Below are positions 8,237-18,227 of a DNA stretch of 64,000 nucleotides, piece by piece. The notes beneath the pieces were generated by a model. The model was given only the letters and a program-made list of their open reading frames with translations, made no database searches and was not told the origin of the DNA. This DNA comes from an uncultured Lachnospiraceae bacterium. Its GTDB lineage: Bacteria; Bacillota; Clostridia; Lachnospirales; Lachnospiraceae. Each line of letters starts with the position of its first letter. The first letter of the stretch is position 1. Location: NCBI GenBank assembly GCA_910585715.1, contig CAJUEX010000011.1:1-64000 (forward strand). Direction: 5' to 3'. Both the position numbers and the translations under genes were made by a program.

Positions 8237-9679
8237 TTATCCATTTTTCCTCCAGGTGGAAGGGGACAGAAGAACAAGCATCGGGAACAGCTCCAGCCTT
8301 CCGATTAACATATCAACCATCAGGACAATTTTAGAAAAATCGGAAAAGAACCCAAAGTTCTGCGTAGGCCCCACCAGTCCCAGACCTGGTCCTATATTAT
8401 TCAGGGTGGCCGCTACCGCAGTGAAATTCGTTATCATATCATGGTTTTCTATGGAAACAAGCAGCAGGGATACTGTAAAGACCACGGTAATGGTAGTCAG
8501 GTATACCTGAATGGATTTTAGTGTTTCCTTTGGCAGCACATGGCCTTCGAAATGAATCCCTTTCACAATTCTTGGATGAATAATATACGAAAGCTCTTTC
8601 TTTATATTTTTACATAACACGACGATTCTGGATACTTTAATTCCACCTCCCGTGCTTCCCGCACAGGCGCCGATAAACATCAAAAGCACCAGAATGGATT
8701 TGGACAAGGCGGGCCATGTATCAAAATCTACAGAGCCAAACCCAGTGGTGGTAATAATAGAGGCTACCTGAAAAAGTGAATGATGCACTGCCTGAAAGCC
8801 TGTGGCAAAGCTGTCCCTTATCTGGAAAGCAATAATGCCGGCAGATATGCCGATAATAATAAGGTACCATCTCATCTCTTCACATTTCAGCGCTTCTTTC
8901 GGTTTCTTCTGCTGCAGTAGATAATATACATTAAAATTAACGCCGCATAAAATCATGAAAACAGTAAGGATTGCCTGTACCGGAACGGAATAGGACGCCA
9001 CACTGTCATTTAAAACGCCAAATCCCCCTGTTCCTACTGTTCCAAATCCCAATAATAATGCATCAAAGAAAGGCACCTTTGCAATACACAGACAAGCCAC
9101 TACGGTAATGGTAATGGCAAAATAAATCTTATATAAAATCCTTGCAGATTCTTTGACCCTTGGTACAAATTTACTTACATTGGCGCCGGTAGACTCTGCC
9201 CGCATCAGATACATATTGTACCCTCCTACTAACGGAAGCACGGAAAGAATAAACACTAACACTCCCATGCCTCCTATCCAGTGGGTAAAGCTTCTCCAAA
9301 ACAAGGCGCAATGGGACAGGCCTTCCACATTGGAAAGGATGCTGGAGCCTGTAGTTGTAAAACCGGAAATGGTTTCAAACAGGGCGTCTACATAAGAAGG
9401 AATTTCCCCGCTTATATAAAAAGGCAGGGCGCCCATAATACTTAATATAATCCAGCTTAAAGAAACCGTTACGAAGCCTTCCCTTGCATAAAACTGGTCC
9501 ATTTTGGGCTTTTTCACTTTTCCAAGCCGCCCCAGAACAAAACAAAGGAGCATTACTCCAAAAAAGGAGTAAAAGCTCTTTTCTTTATAAATAATAGCGA
9601 TTAGACAGGGAAGAGCTAAAAATAATGCCTCAAATTCCAATACACTTGCCAATATATAACGAATAATTGAACAATTCAT
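8237..9679 (-). CDS. trkH: TrkH-family potassium uptake membrane protein
   Basis: 480 residues, polytopic, with the four pore-loop segments of the Trk/Ktr family: TTTGSSI near 115, GTVGTGGFG near 220, TTTGFGS near 315 and NNIGPGLG near 430. It forms the K+-conducting subunit gated by the cytosolic NAD-binding TrkA protein encoded 52 nt upstream. The start is supported by GAGGCAGAT before ATG. It is the last gene of the trkA-trkH unit and is followed by a terminator and palindrome R1. Confidence 0.93.
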   Translation of the reverse strand: MNCSIIRYILASVLEFEALFLALPCLIAIIYKEKSFYSFFGVMLLCFVLGRLGKVKKPKMDQFYAREGFVTVSLSWIILSIMGALPFYISGEIPSYVDALFETISGFTTTGSSILSNVEGLSHCALFWRSFTHWIGGMGVLVFILSVLPLVGGYNMYLMRAESTGANVSKFVPRVKESARILYKIYFAITITVVACLCIAKVPFFDALLLGFGTVGTGGFGVLNDSVASYSVPVQAILTVFMILCGVNFNVYYLLQQKKPKEALKCEEMRWYLIIIGISAGIIAFQIRDSFATGFQAVHHSLFQVASIITTTGFGSVDFDTWPALSKSILVLLMFIGACAGSTGGGIKVSRIVVLCKNIKKELSYIIHPRIVKGIHFEGHVLPKETLKSIQVYLTTITVVFTVSLLLVSIENHDMITNFTAVAATLNNIGPGLGLVGPTQNFGFFSDFSKIVLMVDMLIGRLELFPMLVLLSPSTWRKNG

Positions 9680-9731
9680 ATCTGCCTCTTATTTTATTTT
9701 GACAGGCTGTACATTTAAAAAGCGCCTGCCA

Positions 9732-11090
9732 TTATTTCAATATGTCCCGAATGTCATCCAGTCCGGTATTTGTGGTGACTACTACCACGGTATCCCCTAC
9801 TGAAATCCGGTCCTGACCGTCCGGCGTAATAATCTTTCCCCCATGCTTAATGGAGCAGATTAACAGGTTGCTCTTTAGCTGAAGCTCCTGCAAAGGCACG
9901 CCTACCACCTTAGACTGCTCATTTACTTTAAATTCCAATGCTTCCACCCGGTTATCACAAAGGCGGTATAAAGTCTCAACATTGCTTCCAATGGAATTCT
10001 GCATGGCTCTTACATAGCGCACGATGCTCTCTGCCGTAATATGCTTTGGATACATAATGCTGCCCAAATCCAGCTCCGCAATGATTTCATCATAGGAAAT
10101 CCGGTGCACCTTGGTAATCAGCTTTGCACCGGAAACCCGCTTTGCAAACAGGGAAAGCATGATATTCTCTTCATCAAAATTGGTCCATGCAATAAAGGCT
10201 TCCGTACTTTTCAGCCCCTCTTCCATAAGCAGGGTCCTGTCCGTTCCATCCCCGCAGATAACCATAACCTTCGGCAGAAGCTCCGCAAGCTCTTCACAAC
10301 GCTCTTTATCCTTTTCCACAATCTTCACGCGGATTCCCATAGTGGAAAGATACGCTGCCAGATAATAGGCAGTCTCCCCGCCGCCAATAATCATGACACT
10401 TTTTGCCTTTCCCGTGAAAATACCGATTTTACGAAAAAAAGCCATGGCATTTTTGGAAGAAGCCACTACGGATACAATGTCATTTTCCTGAATCACAAAG
10501 TTACCGTCCGGAATAATAACCTCATCTCCTCTTTCCACCATGCACACAAGTACATCCCGATTATATTTTGTAGCGATATCCTTTAAAGGACCGTTACATA
10601 AAATATTTCCTTCTGGCACCCGGAAGCTTAAAATTTCCACCTTCCCTTTGGCAAAGGAGTCAATTTCAATGGCGGAAGGGAACTTCACCAGCCTCCCGAC
10701 CTCCATTGCTGCAGCAAGCTCAGGATTGATAATCATGGAAAGCCCCATCTCGTTCCTGATATAGTCAATTTCCTGACTGTACACGGGATTTCTCACCCGG
10801 GCAATGGTATTACAGTTATTTCCTGCTTTTTTGGCAATGACACAGCATAGAAGATTTAACTCGTCTTTTCCAGTCACCGCAATAAGCAAGTCCGCTTTTT
10901 CAATTCCGGCCTCCATCTGTTTGGTAAAGCTGGCGCCGTTTCCTATAATTCCCAGCACGTCAAACTGGTCCGATGTCTGCTGTACCTTTGCTGCATTCAT
11001 GTCAATTACGGAAATATTGTGTCCTTCCTTACTAAGCTGTTCAATGATGGTTCCGCCCACATTGCCACAGCCCACAATAATAATCTGCAT
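9732..11090 (-). CDS. trkA: Trk potassium system peripheral subunit TrkA
   Basis: 452 residues made of two RCK/TrkA-N Rossmann halves. GCGNVGGTIIEQL at the N terminus and GGGETAYYLAAYL near 225 are the two nucleotide-binding loops. Each is followed by a TrkA-C domain (about 140-215 and 370-452). It is a cytosolic ring subunit that binds NAD(H) or ATP and gates TrkH. First gene of its operon, with a promoter about 105 nt upstream. Full length for the family. Confidence 0.94.
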   Translation of the reverse strand: MQIIIVGCGNVGGTIIEQLSKEGHNISVIDMNAAKVQQTSDQFDVLGIIGNGASFTKQMEAGIEKADLLIAVTGKDELNLLCCVIAKKAGNNCNTIARVRNPVYSQEIDYIRNEMGLSMIINPELAAAMEVGRLVKFPSAIEIDSFAKGKVEILSFRVPEGNILCNGPLKDIATKYNRDVLVCMVERGDEVIIPDGNFVIQENDIVSVVASSKNAMAFFRKIGIFTGKAKSVMIIGGGETAYYLAAYLSTMGIRVKIVEKDKERCEELAELLPKVMVICGDGTDRTLLMEEGLKSTEAFIAWTNFDEENIMLSLFAKRVSGAKLITKVHRISYDEIIAELDLGSIMYPKHITAESIVRYVRAMQNSIGSNVETLYRLCDNRVEALEFKVNEQSKVVGVPLQELQLKSNLLICSIKHGGKIITPDGQDRISVGDTVVVVTTNTGLDDIRDILK

Positions 11091-11201
11091 AGCCTAATAC
11101 GGTTCTACCGTTTCCTTTCTATTTCTCTGCTTTCCTTTTCTTTTTCCCTATGGGAAACCTTCGGAATCTCCAAAAAAATACAGAAAGCAACATACAGGTA
11201 A

Positions 11202-11230
11202 AGTATAATGCGTTTTGCTGAAAATAGCAA
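11202..11230 (-). promoter_or_regulatory. Promoter for trkA-trkH
   Basis: On the minus strand TTGCTA (11230-11225), 17 bp spacer, TATACT (11207-11202). The start codon is at 11090, so the 5' leader would be about 105 nt. Confidence 0.6.
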
Positions 11231-11267
11231 TAGAGTTCAACTATTAAATCTGCCGTCTCAACTGTTA

Positions 11268-11942
11268 TCATGGCAAAACAACCGCTTTATACCCCATTCC
11301 CCGCACCGTAATAATCTGAAATGCCTTTTCCTGCCCAAACTTTTTCCTGAGCCGGTTAATATGTACATCCACTGTCCTTTCAACTGTATTGCTGTCCATA
11401 TCCCAAATTTCATCCATAAGCTGTCTTCTTGTAAATATTTTATTTTGATAGGACAAAAGCTTATAAAGAAGGAGGAATTCCTTTTTAGGAAGATTTTGTA
11501 TGGCTCCCTCCACCGTAACGGAAAAAGTATCGTAATCCAGACTCATATTTCCTACCTGCAGATGATGCTCATTTGTCATCCTCGCCCGCCTTAACAGGGC
11601 ATGAATCCTCAAAATCAGTTCTTCCTCGTCTACGGGCTTTACCATGTAATCATCTGCTCCTGCCAGAAAGCCTTTTCTTTTATATTCTTTTTCTTCTGAC
11701 CCGCAAATCATTAAAATCGGCAATATGCTGTCAGCCTCCCTGAGTATCTTTGTCAGCTCAAAGCCATCCATATTAGGCAGCATCACGTCTAAAATAATCA
11801 AATCAATATGTACCCTGTCAATCATATCAAGAGCCTGCAGCCCATCCCTTGCATAAAAGGGTATGAATCCGTTATCCTTTAGCAGCTTCCCTGTTGTTTT
11901 CTGTCCATATTCATCCTCTTTCACTACAAGTACATGAAACAT
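11268..11942 (-). CDS. OmpR-family response regulator without adjacent kinase
   Basis: 224 residues. The receiver domain has the acidic pair ED at 9-10 (preceded by VVKED rather than the usual V-D-D), phospho-acceptor Asp52 in LIILDVMLP, and Lys in DDYMVKPV near 103. The C-terminal winged helix ends TVDVHINRLRKKFG and ITVRGMGYKAV. It starts 3 nt after the CotH-kinase gene, so it is the last gene of the VTC-DUF4956-CotH operon. No kinase is present nearby, so its partner is unknown. It may control this operon, but that is inference. Confidence 0.88.
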   Translation of the reverse strand: MFHVLVVKEDEYGQKTTGKLLKDNGFIPFYARDGLQALDMIDRVHIDLIILDVMLPNMDGFELTKILREADSILPILMICGSEEKEYKRKGFLAGADDYMVKPVDEEELILRIHALLRRARMTNEHHLQVGNMSLDYDTFSVTVEGAIQNLPKKEFLLLYKLLSYQNKIFTRRQLMDEIWDMDSNTVERTVDVHINRLRKKFGQEKAFQIITVRGMGYKAVVLP

Positions 11943-11945
11943 CTT

Positions 11946-13559
11946 TTATCCTTCCAAGTCACTTAAATACTCCAGACGTCTTCTAATTGCCTCCCTCATT
12001 ATAGAATAATCGGTACTGTGACCGCTTTCCTGCCATGCCTGTTTATCCCTGTAAAATGCTCCGGAACTAATAACCCGTTCTGATAGTCTCTCAATCTGCT
12101 TAGAAAGTTTTTCCTCCTGCAAAACATCCTGCCTGAGTTCTCTGTATCTTTCTCTTAAAATATCTTCAAATCCTCCCACATTTAACTTTCTCAGCCTTTT
12201 TGTCAGATAGCAGGCACATTCCTTCGTTTCCAGATTCTCCCTTGTTTCATATTTCCAGTAAAGCCCGTTTTGATTTTTCTCATCATATAATGTTCCAAGA
12301 CTCAAATCCATATCCCAGGGGAGAAGTGATACCCGATAGGTGCCATCCTCCTGAATCCGCATACAGTAGTACATATTCTTTAATACATTATCTTTTCCGT
12401 ATATTACATTCAGAAACAGGTAGAAGTCCGCCATATTTTCCATTTCCACCCAATCTTCTATTTCTTCTTTAAAAACCCGGTCTTCTTCAAAATAAACAAG
12501 CCATAAAAACTCTCTGACTGCATTCCACTTTTCCTGATTCATGCTTTTAGGAAATTTCACGGTAATATTTCCGGCGCTTTGTTTCATTCCCGCCTGCTTT
12601 AAAGCGGACAGGTCCACCCCCCCGGCAGTGTCCATCCGAAAAAGAATGTCGCTTTCTTCCCCCTGTTCCTTTAGTCCCAGCTGTTTTTTATCCAAAGGAA
12701 CTGCCAGACCGTAAAGTCCATAATAGGTGCCGTTTAAAATAAGCTCCACATACTCCATCTGCGTGCCCCTGTTATCCTCTTTTTCCCCGTCAGCTATTTC
12801 TCTCCATAAATCTATACAAAACTTGTCCTTAAGCTTGCTTTCCTCTGTATACATAGGAATCAGAATCCAGTCATCATCTTTACGCAGCCCGCATATATTT
12901 TCCTTTCTTTTTTTCCCTTTTTCCTCTATCAGTTCAAGCTTCAATCCGCATTTTTCAAATTCCCGGCTGCTTCCTCCTCTTTTATGAACCAGACCGTAGG
13001 AATGGATAGCCTGAACCCTTTTTTTCCGTTCCTGCTTTGGAACATAAAAGTAAACTTTGGAATAGACCTCCTCTTCCTTCAGGGCTATTTCTTCCGGACA
13101 ATCCAGAAAATCTATAGCCGCCACAGGAAATACCGTTAAAAGAAGAGAAGCCTCCAGACAGCTTTCTTCATCATATATAAGAAGCTCCAATGCTTCTCCC
13201 TCTGACTGATAATCCTGTTTTTTCTTTCTTTTTCCCTCTGTTACAATACAGATATTGATTTCTTCCTTTTTTCCTGTAAGCGTTCCTTTTTCCCATTCCT
13301 CCTTTTCTGATAAGGGAAGATAATAAATGTTTCCTTTATCCTTTATGATTTCCTCCTGATTAAAATACAAGCCGTCCAAATGGTCGCTCTTTTCTATCCG
13401 GCGTTTTTCCATAATTTTTTTCTTTTCCTGTACGGTAATTTCTTTCAGCCCCAGAAACCGGTTATCCTCCTGCTTTTTCATCCAAAAAACAAAAAAGGGC
13501 AGAACCATCATGCAGCCTATAAAAACAATCTGCTTTACCCGCTTTTTTGTATTCTTCAT
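11946..13559 (-). CDS. CotH-family protein kinase-like membrane-anchored protein
   Basis: 537 residues. One N-terminal membrane helix (about 10-26) places the rest outside the membrane. Motifs match the CotH kinase fold first described for spore coat CotH: RGGSSREF, YGLYGLAVPLDKKQL, and the PWDMDLSLGTLYD metal/catalytic motif near 430. The region 45-190 is charged and variable. CotH proteins are atypical kinases that phosphorylate other proteins and some metabolites; the substrate here is unknown. It is encoded with a VTC polyphosphate polymerase and a DUF4956 protein, which suggests a joint role in phosphate polymer handling or cell-surface modification rather than a spore coat role. Confidence 0.8.
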   Translation of the reverse strand: MKNTKKRVKQIVFIGCMMVLPFFVFWMKKQEDNRFLGLKEITVQEKKKIMEKRRIEKSDHLDGLYFNQEEIIKDKGNIYYLPLSEKEEWEKGTLTGKKEEINICIVTEGKRKKKQDYQSEGEALELLIYDEESCLEASLLLTVFPVAAIDFLDCPEEIALKEEEVYSKVYFYVPKQERKKRVQAIHSYGLVHKRGGSSREFEKCGLKLELIEEKGKKRKENICGLRKDDDWILIPMYTEESKLKDKFCIDLWREIADGEKEDNRGTQMEYVELILNGTYYGLYGLAVPLDKKQLGLKEQGEESDILFRMDTAGGVDLSALKQAGMKQSAGNITVKFPKSMNQEKWNAVREFLWLVYFEEDRVFKEEIEDWVEMENMADFYLFLNVIYGKDNVLKNMYYCMRIQEDGTYRVSLLPWDMDLSLGTLYDEKNQNGLYWKYETRENLETKECACYLTKRLRKLNVGGFEDILRERYRELRQDVLQEEKLSKQIERLSERVISSGAFYRDKQAWQESGHSTDYSIMREAIRRRLEYLSDLEG

Positions 13560-13561
13560 TT

Positions 13562-14236
13562 TTATGCCCTCACTTCTCCGTCATGGGACAGCAGGGCTGC
13601 ATTGCTTACCTGGTTCAGCATTATGATTTCATCTATTAAAACGTTTCCCTTTCCGGTGCTCACTTCAAAAATAAGGTCTATCCCATGCTTTGTAACATTT
13701 CTGGACTTTTCTTTATAATATTTGCTATATTTTCCCATAAGTGCCTTAATTTCCGCTTCCCCCTCTTTCCCATCCAGATTTACAACAAGCAGGCAGGGAG
13801 CCTTTGACTTTGGAAGCATTTCAAACAGAAATATGCTGATAGTTACAAATAATGCCTGAAGAATTGCTATCTTATAAAGCCCGGCGCCGCATATAATTCC
13901 GGTTCCTATGGACCAGAACAAGAATAATAAATCCATAGGGTCCTTTACTGCCGTCCTGAATCTTACAATGGAGAGGGCGCCTACCATGCCAAGGGAAATA
14001 ACGATGTTGGACTGCATGGAAAGAATGATTCCGGCAGTAACCAAAGAGATAACTGCCATGGAAACATTGAAAGTATGAGAATAAAATCCGCTCTTTTTTA
14101 CCAGCTTGTAAATATGAAATATGAAAAAAGCCAGCAACATGGTAACGAACAATGCTCCCGCAATGTGCCCTATCGAAATGTCACCTTGTCCTAACTCTTC
14201 CAATACGGATTTTTTAATGGTATCTCTTATGCTCAT
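13562..14236 (-). CDS. DUF4956 family membrane protein
   Basis: 224 residues from MSIRDTIKKSVLEELG. The ATG at 14236 lies one base after the stop of the VTC gene (TAG-T-ATG), preferred over a more upstream in-frame ATG at 14341 that lies inside the VTC gene. Four hydrophobic segments (about 25-45, 60-110, 115-130) are followed by a soluble C-terminal domain of about 90 residues. The motif SLGMVGALSIVRFRTAVKDP is characteristic of DUF4956. Function is unknown; it commonly neighbours VTC-domain and CotH genes, as here, 3 nt from the CotH gene. Confidence 0.85.
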   Translation of the reverse strand: MSIRDTIKKSVLEELGQGDISIGHIAGALFVTMLLAFFIFHIYKLVKKSGFYSHTFNVSMAVISLVTAGIILSMQSNIVISLGMVGALSIVRFRTAVKDPMDLLFLFWSIGTGIICGAGLYKIAILQALFVTISIFLFEMLPKSKAPCLLVVNLDGKEGEAEIKALMGKYSKYYKEKSRNVTKHGIDLIFEVSTGKGNVLIDEIIMLNQVSNAALLSHDGEVRA

Positions 14237-14237
14237 A

Positions 14238-14945
14238 CTAAAAAATATTTCTCCTTTCCCATTGTTCTTCCGTCTGCCTTGATAAATAATATTTTGAAAA
14301 GGAGGTTCTTTCCAAAACACCGGTTTCCAATAATTCTGCAATCACATCCGGCAGAAACTCATCAAATTTTACTTCTAATATATGAATGCCCCTTGGCATG
14401 ATAGGTGTCAGCGGAATATATGTTTTCAAAAACTGCTCCGGTTTTGCACACATTGATATATTCCTGTCAAAAGTAATGCGTACATTTCCACAGGAATACA
14501 CATATGCCATCCTTTCATATTCCACGATAATAACCGGATGCAGCTTTCTGATTCCTATTTCCAGGCTCAGCCTTCTTCTTACATAAGGCAGCACTTTTGT
14601 AATAACCTCCGGCATTGTATGTAAATACTGTTTACATTCCTCTACAGATAAAAAACAGCTGTTTTTTCTCCCAAGCCCGTAGCATTTCGATTTCATCTCA
14701 AGCCTGATACAGGAAATATCATGATTGTAAGTGCGAATCCGAAATTTAGTTCTTCTGGCAATTCCGTCCTGATTCTCATACATACAGGAATTTTCATAAT
14801 CATCAAAATAAACGCTGCGCACCGTATAGGGCTCCCCATTTCCTATATGTGAATCTTTTGCCATTATCATGCGGATTCTTCCTTCAATCAGAGCAAGCTC
14901 TTTTTCTGTACATATAAATTTAAGTTCATTCCGATAAATACTCAT
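14238..14945 (-). CDS. Polyphosphate polymerase (VTC domain) protein
   Basis: 235 residues. Features of the VTC tunnel enzyme: N-terminal YRNELKF, basic strand motifs RTKFRIRTYN and RLEMKSKCYG, then IIVEYERMAYV, RITFDRNI and ILEVKFDEFLPD, which supply the basic and acidic residues around the nucleotide/metal site. In eukaryotes the VTC4 domain makes polyphosphate from ATP; bacterial stand-alone versions are named by homology and few have been tested. It is the first gene of the VTC-DUF4956-CotH-regulator operon. GGAGG stands just before the ATG. Confidence 0.85.
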   Translation of the reverse strand: MSIYRNELKFICTEKELALIEGRIRMIMAKDSHIGNGEPYTVRSVYFDDYENSCMYENQDGIARRTKFRIRTYNHDISCIRLEMKSKCYGLGRKNSCFLSVEECKQYLHTMPEVITKVLPYVRRRLSLEIGIRKLHPVIIVEYERMAYVYSCGNVRITFDRNISMCAKPEQFLKTYIPLTPIMPRGIHILEVKFDEFLPDVIAELLETGVLERTSFSKYYLSRQTEEQWERRNIF

Positions 14946-15014
14946 ACAAGCCTCCTAAGTGATTATATTACGGGTATATAAACTGAATTTAAACAAATCA
15001 ATTTTAACAAACAT

Positions 15015-15068
15015 AAAAAAGCAAGCTGTTGTCCTGCCAGAATACTTTGCATACAACAGCCTGCTTTT
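15015..15068 (-). terminator. Terminator after the RND pump gene
   Basis: On minus, AAAAGCAGGCTGTTGT pairs with ACAACAGCTTGC around a 20 nt loop and is followed by a run of six T. It lies 27 bp after the RND stop codon. Confidence 0.8.
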
Positions 15069-15095
15069 ATGTTATTATCCTATTTCTTATCCTGT

Positions 15096-18000
15096 TTATC
15101 TTCCGTTTTTTCTACTTTCCTGTTTTTTATCTTTGCGCTTTTGTTCTTTCCTGTTTTCTTCTTTTTTCTTTTCCTCTTTTTTCTTTTCTTCTTCCCCTGC
15201 TTCTGAATCCACCGCTACCTTCTTTCTTTTAAATCTTCTTTTTTTCTTTCCTTCATAAATAAGCAGATAAAAGCTGGGCAGCAAAATCAGTATCAATACG
15301 GTAGATGCCACAAGCCCGCCAATGATTACCAGCGCCATTCCCTGCATGAGCACCGTTCCTTCACCAATGCCAAGTGCCATGGGAACCATGGATAAAATGG
15401 TAGTGAGGGTAGTCATCAGAATGGGACGGAGACGAATCTGTCCGCTTTTTACAAGAGCATCCTCTATGGGCATTTCCTTCCGCAACATATTGGCAGTATC
15501 CACATATAGGATACCGTTATTTACTACAATGCCCGCTAACATTAAAAGCCCCATCAGCGAAACCATGCTCAGGGTGGCTCCGCACAAATACAGTAATGAA
15601 AAAGAACCAATCAGACTGAATGGTATGCTTAACATTACCATTCCGGAAAAGACCGGAGACTCAAACTGCATTGCCATAACTAAAAATACCAAAAATACGG
15701 CTGCTGCAATGGCGGAATAAATGGCGGCAAATTCTTCATTCATCATTTCTGTCATCATATTCTCAGAAAGGGTGACCCCTTCCGGAAAATTCAGTTCTTC
15801 TACAATTTTGTCAATCTTATCCGCCGCACTGAACCTTGCAGCTTCCGTAGTCATGGCAGAAACTGCAACCTGATACTGCCCGTCCACTCTTGTAAGGGAC
15901 TGGGGCGAATCCGTATAGGTCAGCTTTGCTATATCCGAAAGAATAATCTGAGTATTCATAGGCGTTACAAGAGAAAGATTCATGAGGGAATTCAAATCAT
16001 CATAGCTTCCCTCCGGATATTCCAGAATAACCGAATATTCCTCCCCCTGATTTTTGATAGTGGCAGTTTCCATACCGCTTAACACATTATTTATATTCAT
16101 TGCCACCTGCACAGGGGTGTAGCCAACCGCCATTGCCTTTAAAGGATCAATCACGATTTCCGCCCTTGTAGTGGAAGCGGACAAGTCGCTTTTTACCTTT
16201 ATGACGCCGGACACGTCCTTTATGGCCTCCTCCACCTGTCTGGAGGCTTCCTTCAAATCACTCAAATCCGAACCTGTCAGGTCCACCTCTGCATCCATGC
16301 TCATCATGCTTGTCATATTCGTTCCGGTAGACTGAATGGTAAGATCCATATTCGTCACATCTGCAAGCTCTTCATTCCACTTTTCAATGACCTGTCCGGT
16401 AGAAAGATCTCTGTCTTTTTTCAGATAGCCGGTAATAGTAGCCGTATTTCCCTCAATGGTCATGCTGTAGCTTTCCACATTCTCATCATTTTTCACCAGC
16501 TCTTCCAAAGGCTTCATTGATTCATCTATAAAATCCAGCCTTGAACCAGAACGAAATTCCGCTGCAATGGCTACCGTCCCTTCATCTACAGTAGGCATAA
16601 GCTCCATATTAGTGTTAGATACCATCACAAAAGAAGGAATCAGAAGCAATATGGAAGCAAGCACTGCCAAAACCCTGTGTCTTAATATTCTGCGGAGATT
16701 CCTGTCATACCATCTTTTCACCACATCCAGCACTTTATTGACAGGCAGGGTCTTTTTTTCCTTTGGCTTATACTTGGAAAAGCACAGGGGAACAAGCGTA
16801 AGGGCTGAAATCAGCGAAGCTGTCATGGCAAATACAATTGTCATGCCAAGCTGCGCAAACATCTGTCCGGACAAACCGTTCATAACGCTTAAAGGCACAT
16901 ATACTACAATCGTAGTCAATGTGGATGCCTCAATAGAAGCAGTTACAATTCTGGTTCCTTCCATTGCCGCCACCTTAAAGTCCCCATGCTGTTCTTTCAG
17001 ACGAAAGCAGCTTTCCAGCACTACAATGGAGTTATCCACCATCATGCCTATGGCAATTACCATAGCTCCCATTGTAACGATATTTAAAGAGAACCCTGCC
17101 CCATTCATTAAAATCAATGTGGCAAACAAAGAAACCGGCATGGAGCTTCCCACAATAAGGCTTCCTTTCAAATCTCCGAAAAACAAAAAAAGCACAATCA
17201 TGGAAAACACGATACCAAGGGCAAGCGTTTCTCCTATGCTCTTTAAAGAGCTTACAATCATGCCGCTGGCATCATATATAATCTTTAAATCCACCGCTTC
17301 ATTTTCAGCCTGGAGCCTTTTCACTGCCTTCTTTATATCATTTGCTGCATTAACAGTACCTTCGCTTTGCTTTTTCTGTATGCCGATACTGATATTTTCA
17401 TTACCGTTATAGCTGCTGATACTGTCTGCCGCCTTGTTGCTTTCGGTAATGTCCGCTATATCTTCCAAAGTAATCAGGCTTCCTGCCTGAGTCATAATGG
17501 GAATCTGCTTTAGCTGGCTCACCGTTTTTGTTTCCGCACTGGAGCTTACGGATATATTCTGGCTGCCCTGCTTCACGCTTCCTGCCGGAATGCTGAAATC
17601 CATCGCCGCTATGTACTGTGCCACTGTTGACATGGTAAGACCGTACTGGTTCAATGCCTCTTCCTTTAACCGGACCCGGATATAGGTCTCTTCCCCGCCG
17701 TATACATTGACCTGCGCCACGCTCAATATGGTTTCCAGCTCCGGGACGATGCTATCGTTTACATAACTTAATAAATCCACATCTCCCGAAGCAGTTGCCG
17801 ACAAGGTTATCGTATCGCTGGCATCCATGGCAAGCTCCATAATATAAGGCTCTCCGGCGTCCTCCGGCAGAGATGCGGTCAGACCGTCCAAGGCTGCCCT
17901 TAAATCAAAGTAAGCATCATCAATATCAATATCGTAATCATAGGAAAACATGGTAATGGTATAATTATCGCTTACTCTGGAAGTATATGTTTCCACACCG

Positions 18001-18227
18001 TTCAGGGTAGCTCCCGCCCCTTCGATTTCCTTTGTTACCAGCTCTTCCACGCTGGCTCTGTCCGCTCCCGGATAAGTGGTTACCACCAACAGCATGGGCA
18101 TTTCCATATCCGGCTGCAGCTCCAGCTTGAATCCAAAAATAGAGCTGATTCCGAATACTATCAGCGCAAGCACTACCAAAGCGGCAGAAACCGGTCTTTT
18201 CAAGGATAATTTCGTCAAACTATTCAT
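15096..18227 (-). CDS. RND-family efflux transporter (MMPL/AcrB-like)
   Basis: 1043 residues. N-terminal MNSLTKLSLKRPVSAALVV helix, a large extracytoplasmic loop, a block of helices with GAMVIAIGMMVDNSIVVLE, then a second half repeating the pattern with LLMLAGIVVNNGILYVD. This is the two-fold RND architecture with about twelve helices and the charged residues in helix 4 used for proton coupling. As in Gram-positive SwrC-like pumps, no outer-membrane partner is expected. The last about 50 residues are an extreme Lys/Glu-rich cytoplasmic tail. It overlaps the adaptor gene by 8 nt. Substrate unknown. Confidence 0.92.
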   Translation of the reverse strand: MNSLTKLSLKRPVSAALVVLALIVFGISSIFGFKLELQPDMEMPMLLVVTTYPGADRASVEELVTKEIEGAGATLNGVETYTSRVSDNYTITMFSYDYDIDIDDAYFDLRAALDGLTASLPEDAGEPYIMELAMDASDTITLSATASGDVDLLSYVNDSIVPELETILSVAQVNVYGGEETYIRVRLKEEALNQYGLTMSTVAQYIAAMDFSIPAGSVKQGSQNISVSSSAETKTVSQLKQIPIMTQAGSLITLEDIADITESNKAADSISSYNGNENISIGIQKKQSEGTVNAANDIKKAVKRLQAENEAVDLKIIYDASGMIVSSLKSIGETLALGIVFSMIVLFLFFGDLKGSLIVGSSMPVSLFATLILMNGAGFSLNIVTMGAMVIAIGMMVDNSIVVLESCFRLKEQHGDFKVAAMEGTRIVTASIEASTLTTIVVYVPLSVMNGLSGQMFAQLGMTIVFAMTASLISALTLVPLCFSKYKPKEKKTLPVNKVLDVVKRWYDRNLRRILRHRVLAVLASILLLIPSFVMVSNTNMELMPTVDEGTVAIAAEFRSGSRLDFIDESMKPLEELVKNDENVESYSMTIEGNTATITGYLKKDRDLSTGQVIEKWNEELADVTNMDLTIQSTGTNMTSMMSMDAEVDLTGSDLSDLKEASRQVEEAIKDVSGVIKVKSDLSASTTRAEIVIDPLKAMAVGYTPVQVAMNINNVLSGMETATIKNQGEEYSVILEYPEGSYDDLNSLMNLSLVTPMNTQIILSDIAKLTYTDSPQSLTRVDGQYQVAVSAMTTEAARFSAADKIDKIVEELNFPEGVTLSENMMTEMMNEEFAAIYSAIAAAVFLVFLVMAMQFESPVFSGMVMLSIPFSLIGSFSLLYLCGATLSMVSLMGLLMLAGIVVNNGILYVDTANMLRKEMPIEDALVKSGQIRLRPILMTTLTTILSMVPMALGIGEGTVLMQGMALVIIGGLVASTVLILILLPSFYLLIYEGKKKRRFKRKKVAVDSEAGEEEKKKEEKKKEENRKEQKRKDKKQESRKNGR

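Noticed and set aside
14959..15258. Plus-strand frame full of Phe and Leu, resembling a membrane protein
   Set aside because: It is the antisense of the Lys/Glu-rich tail of the RND pump and of its terminator; poly-Lys codons read backwards give Phe/Leu.
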